Assembly: GCA_034434235.1 (NCBI GenBank)
Contig: DAOTZV010000219.1
Span: 1-34,629, forward strand
DNA length: 34,629 nucleotides
Direction of reading: 5' to 3'
Source of the DNA: CAKZKT01 sp034434235
GTDB lineage: Bacteria > Chloroflexota > Anaerolineae > CG2-30-64-16
A program made the position numbers and the translations under genes. The notes beneath the pieces are model-generated. The model was not told the DNA's origin and ran no database searches. It saw only the letters and a program-made list of their open reading frames with translations. Of this stretch, positions 32,259 through 34,629 are shown piece by piece. The first letter of the stretch is position 1, and the number at the start of each line of letters is the position of its first letter.

Positions 32259-34629
32259 ATGACCAGGACACTTCATCTGATCGGCAACGCGCACATTGAC
32301 CCGGTATGGCTATGGCAATGGCAGGAGGGCTTTCACGAGGTCAAGGCCACTTTCCGCTCCGCGCTCGACCGGATGCAGGAGTACGACGACTTCGTCTTTT
32401 GCGCCAGCTCGGCCGCATTCTACGAATGGATCGAGCAGAGCGACCCGGCCATGTTCGAGGAGATCCGCCGCCGCGTGGCCGAGGGCCGCTGGATCATCGT
32501 CGGCGGCTGGTGGGTCGAGCCGGATTGCAACGTCCCCGCCGGCGAATCGTTCGTGCGCCACGGCCTGTACGCGCAGCGCTACTTCCAGGAGAAGTTCGGC
32601 GTCATCGCGACCGTCGGCTGGAACGTGGACAGCTTCGGCCACGCGGGGACGTTGCCGCAGATCCTGGCCCGCAGCGGCATCCGCTACTATTGTTTCCTGC
32701 GTCCGGGGCCGCACGAGAAGGGGCTTCCCGGCCGCGTCTTCTGGTGGGAAGCCGCCGACGGATCGCGCGTGTTGGCGTTTCGCATCCCGTTCGAGTACCT
32801 TTCGGGCCCGGCCGACTTCGAGCCGCATGTGCGGCGTTGCGCCGCGGAGATGAAGCCGCCCCTGGACGAGTTCATGTGCTTCTACGGCGTGGGCAACCAC
32901 GGCGGCGGGCCGACCATCGCCAACATCGAGTGTATCCGCCGGCTGCAAGCGGCGGCCGATCTGCCCGAGCTGCGCTTCAGCTCGCCCGAAGCCTTCTTCC
33001 GGTCGGTGGCGGCGAAAGACCTGGCGCTGCCGATCGTGCGCGATGAGCTCCAGCATCACGCCGTCGGCTGCTACGCGGCCCATTCCGGCATCAAGCGCTG
33101 GAACCGCCTGGCCGAAAACCGCCTGCTGGCGGCCGAGAAGTGGTCGGCCCTGGCCGCCTGGACCACCGGCCAGCCCTATCCGGCCGATCTCGGCCGCGCG
33201 TGGAAGAACGTCCTCTTCAATCAGTTCCACGACATCATGGCCGGCACGGCCATCGAGCCGGCCTACGAGGACGCGCGCGATCAGCTCGGCGAGGCGCTCG
33301 CCATCGCCGACCGGGCGCTCAATCTGGCCATCCAGTCGTTTGCCTGGCGGATTCGCATTCCGCAAGAGCCCGCGAGTCGGCCGATCGTCGTCTTCAACCC
33401 GCACGCGTGGGCCGGCCGGCAGGTCGTCGAGCTGGAGTTCGGCCGGGTGGCGGCCGATGAGGTGCTGGTGGACGACGAGGGCCACGTCGTTCCGTTCCAG
33501 CGCGTTCAGTCGCACGCCACGGCCGGCGGCCGCACCCGCCTCCTCTTCCTGGCCGATCTGCCCGCGCTGGGATATCGCACCTACCGGCTGATGCCGGCTT
33601 CCCTTTCTGCGCCCCGAAAGGCGGAGGGGCCGGGCGATGCGCCCTGCGTTTCGGCCGGCGACACCGTCCTGGACAACGGCCGCTGGCGCCTGGAGTTCGA
33701 TCCGGCCACCGGCTACATCAAGAGCCTGCGCGACCTGCGGCTGGGCGTCGAGGTCTTCGCCCGGCCGGCGGCCGTGCCCGTGGTGATCGAGGACCTTTCC
33801 GACACCTGGAGCCACGATGTCTTCCGGTTCGATCGCCAGGTCGGCGCGTTCACCGCGACCGACGTCCGCCTGGTCGAGGCCGGCCCGGTGCGCTGGACGA
33901 TCCGGGTGATCAGCCAGTACGGCCGGTCGCGGCTGGTCCAGGATTTCGCGATGTACGCCGGCCGGGATGTCATTGACGTCAACGTGTTGTTGGACTGGCG
34001 CGAGCAGCTCAAGCTGCTCAAGCTGCGCTTCGGGGTGAACCTCAAATTCCTGAAGGCGACGGCCGAGATCCCCTACGGCCACATCGAGCGCCGGGCCGAC
34101 GGCGCGGAGGAGCCGATCCAGGGATGGCTCGACCTCTCCGGCGCGGCGCGCGACGTCGGGATCGCGTATGGCTTCGCCCTGCTCAACGACGGCAAGTACA
34201 GCGCGGATGTGAACGTCCGCGACATCGGCCTGACGGTGGTGCGCAGTCCGGTTTACGCCCATCACGTGCCGGCCGAGCTCGCGGCGGACGGCTTCTATTC
34301 CTTCATGGATCAGGGCCTCCAGCGATTCCGGTACGCCCTGTTGCCGCACGCGGGCGGTTGGGAGGACGCGGGCGTCGTGCGGGCCGCGGCCGAGCTGAAC
34401 CAGCGGCCCCTGGCGCTGGCCGCCACCTTCCATCCCGACGGGACTTTGCCCCCGGCCGCGGCGTTCATCGCGGTCGAGCCGGCGAACGTGATGGCGACCG
34501 TCCTCAAGCAGGCAGAGGACGACGAAGACCTGATCCTGCGCGCGGTCGAAACGGCCGGCGCCGCGACGCGCGCGGCGATCCGCCTGCCGCAGTGGGCGCG
34601 GGCGGTCGAGGTCGATTTCGGGCCGCTGG
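32259..34629 (+). CDS. GH38 alpha-mannosidase (3' end beyond window)
   Basis: At least 790 residues; the frame is still open at the window edge. A retaining, zinc-dependent glycosidase that releases alpha-mannose. The HxD motif is GNAHIDPVWLWQWQEG (H12, D14), the nucleophile D124 lies in GWNVDSFGHAGTLPQIL, and the fourth zinc ligand is probably H324 in NVLFNQFHDIMAGTA. FYGVGNHGGGPT and HHAVGCYAAHSGIKRWNRLAEN are also GH38-type. The central helical domain and the start of the C-terminal beta-sandwich (YIKSLRDLRLGVEVFARP, YSFMDQGLQRFRYALLPHAGGW) follow. No signal peptide is visible, so it is probably cytoplasmic and used in glycan catabolism. ATG 32259 has AAGGAG six bases upstream. Confidence 0.95.
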   Translation, partial: MTRTLHLIGNAHIDPVWLWQWQEGFHEVKATFRSALDRMQEYDDFVFCASSAAFYEWIEQSDPAMFEEIRRRVAEGRWIIVGGWWVEPDCNVPAGESFVRHGLYAQRYFQEKFGVIATVGWNVDSFGHAGTLPQILARSGIRYYCFLRPGPHEKGLPGRVFWWEAADGSRVLAFRIPFEYLSGPADFEPHVRRCAAEMKPPLDEFMCFYGVGNHGGGPTIANIECIRRLQAAADLPELRFSSPEAFFRSVAAKDLALPIVRDELQHHAVGCYAAHSGIKRWNRLAENRLLAAEKWSALAAWTTGQPYPADLGRAWKNVLFNQFHDIMAGTAIEPAYEDARDQLGEALAIADRALNLAIQSFAWRIRIPQEPASRPIVVFNPHAWAGRQVVELEFGRVAADEVLVDDEGHVVPFQRVQSHATAGGRTRLLFLADLPALGYRTYRLMPASLSAPRKAEGPGDAPCVSAGDTVLDNGRWRLEFDPATGYIKSLRDLRLGVEVFARPAAVPVVIEDLSDTWSHDVFRFDRQVGAFTATDVRLVEAGPVRWTIRVISQYGRSRLVQDFAMYAGRDVIDVNVLLDWREQLKLLKLRFGVNLKFLKATAEIPYGHIERRADGAEEPIQGWLDLSGAARDVGIAYGFALLNDGKYSADVNVRDIGLTVVRSPVYAHHVPAELAADGFYSFMDQGLQRFRYALLPHAGGWEDAGVVRAAAELNQRPLALAATFHPDGTLPPAAAFIAVEPANVMATVLKQAEDDEDLILRAVETAGAATRAAIRLPQWARAVEVDFGPL

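Overview
This 34.6 kb GC-rich window reads as a chromosomal segment of an uncultured or poorly studied Chloroflexota bacterium, probably Anaerolineae-like. That placement is inference. It rests on the alaS / baseplate-J-like / ruvX / mltG cluster, Thr-Pro-rich LysM lipoproteins, a TolB-propeller protein with an SH3 domain, an Opp/Dpp cassette with a lipoprotein receptor, and dispersed palindromes and heptamer repeats between genes. I see no rRNA, tRNA, CRISPR array, transposase or phage module, and no gap between genes longer than about 225 bases.

Layout. 1-2464: SH3/TolB-propeller secreted protein, DUF5666-like membrane protein and a MarR regulator in one tight operon. 2631-6138: polyphosphate kinase ppk1 and folC. 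6281-11404: an M20 (AbgB-like) amidohydrolase with its own strong promoter, then a peptide-type ABC transporter (lipoprotein receptor and two permeases, no ATPases). 11470-15677: a 1039-residue fusion of an inactive-looking glycoside hydrolase to an O-antigen-ligase-type polytopic domain, followed by UDP-xylose synthase; together they suggest surface polysaccharide assembly. 15762-16433: a Crp/Fnr regulator with an unusual four-cysteine cluster and a Crp-like operator on its own -10 box. 16657-20028: lepA, a MNT/HEPN toxin-antitoxin pair, and ksgA. 20087-22904 (minus strand): LysM lipoprotein, PlsC-type acyltransferase and aldo/keto reductase. 23100-30824: LysM/PA14-like secreted protein, alaS, baseplate-J-like membrane protein, ruvX, mltG and a short periplasmic-binding-protein lobe. 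30850-34629: pyrimidine-nucleoside phosphorylase (minus) divergent from a GH38 alpha-mannosidase that runs off the window.

The most unusual content is repeat DNA. (i) A family of 26-bp palindromes, GTARGNCGAA-(6 nt)-TTCGNCYTAC, occurs in three arrays of 2, 5 and 4 units. In all three the stop codon of the upstream gene lies inside the first unit, and the paired arm positions covary. (ii) Heptamer-periodic tracts, resembling cyanobacterial STRR repeats, occur at six or more places. One is a 54-bp hairpin element lying exactly in frame inside ksgA and adding 18 residues; another encodes a signal peptide. (iii) A third palindrome (GGTGCCTGGCACGT arms) occurs twice, each time just 5' of a ribosome binding site. 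(iv) Across the whole window the palindromic hexamer RTCGAY looks strongly depleted, with the otherwise rare Ile codons ATA and ATT used before Asp, as if a restriction-like activity recognised it.

All coordinates were read by eye. Family assignments come from motif recognition, not database searches.
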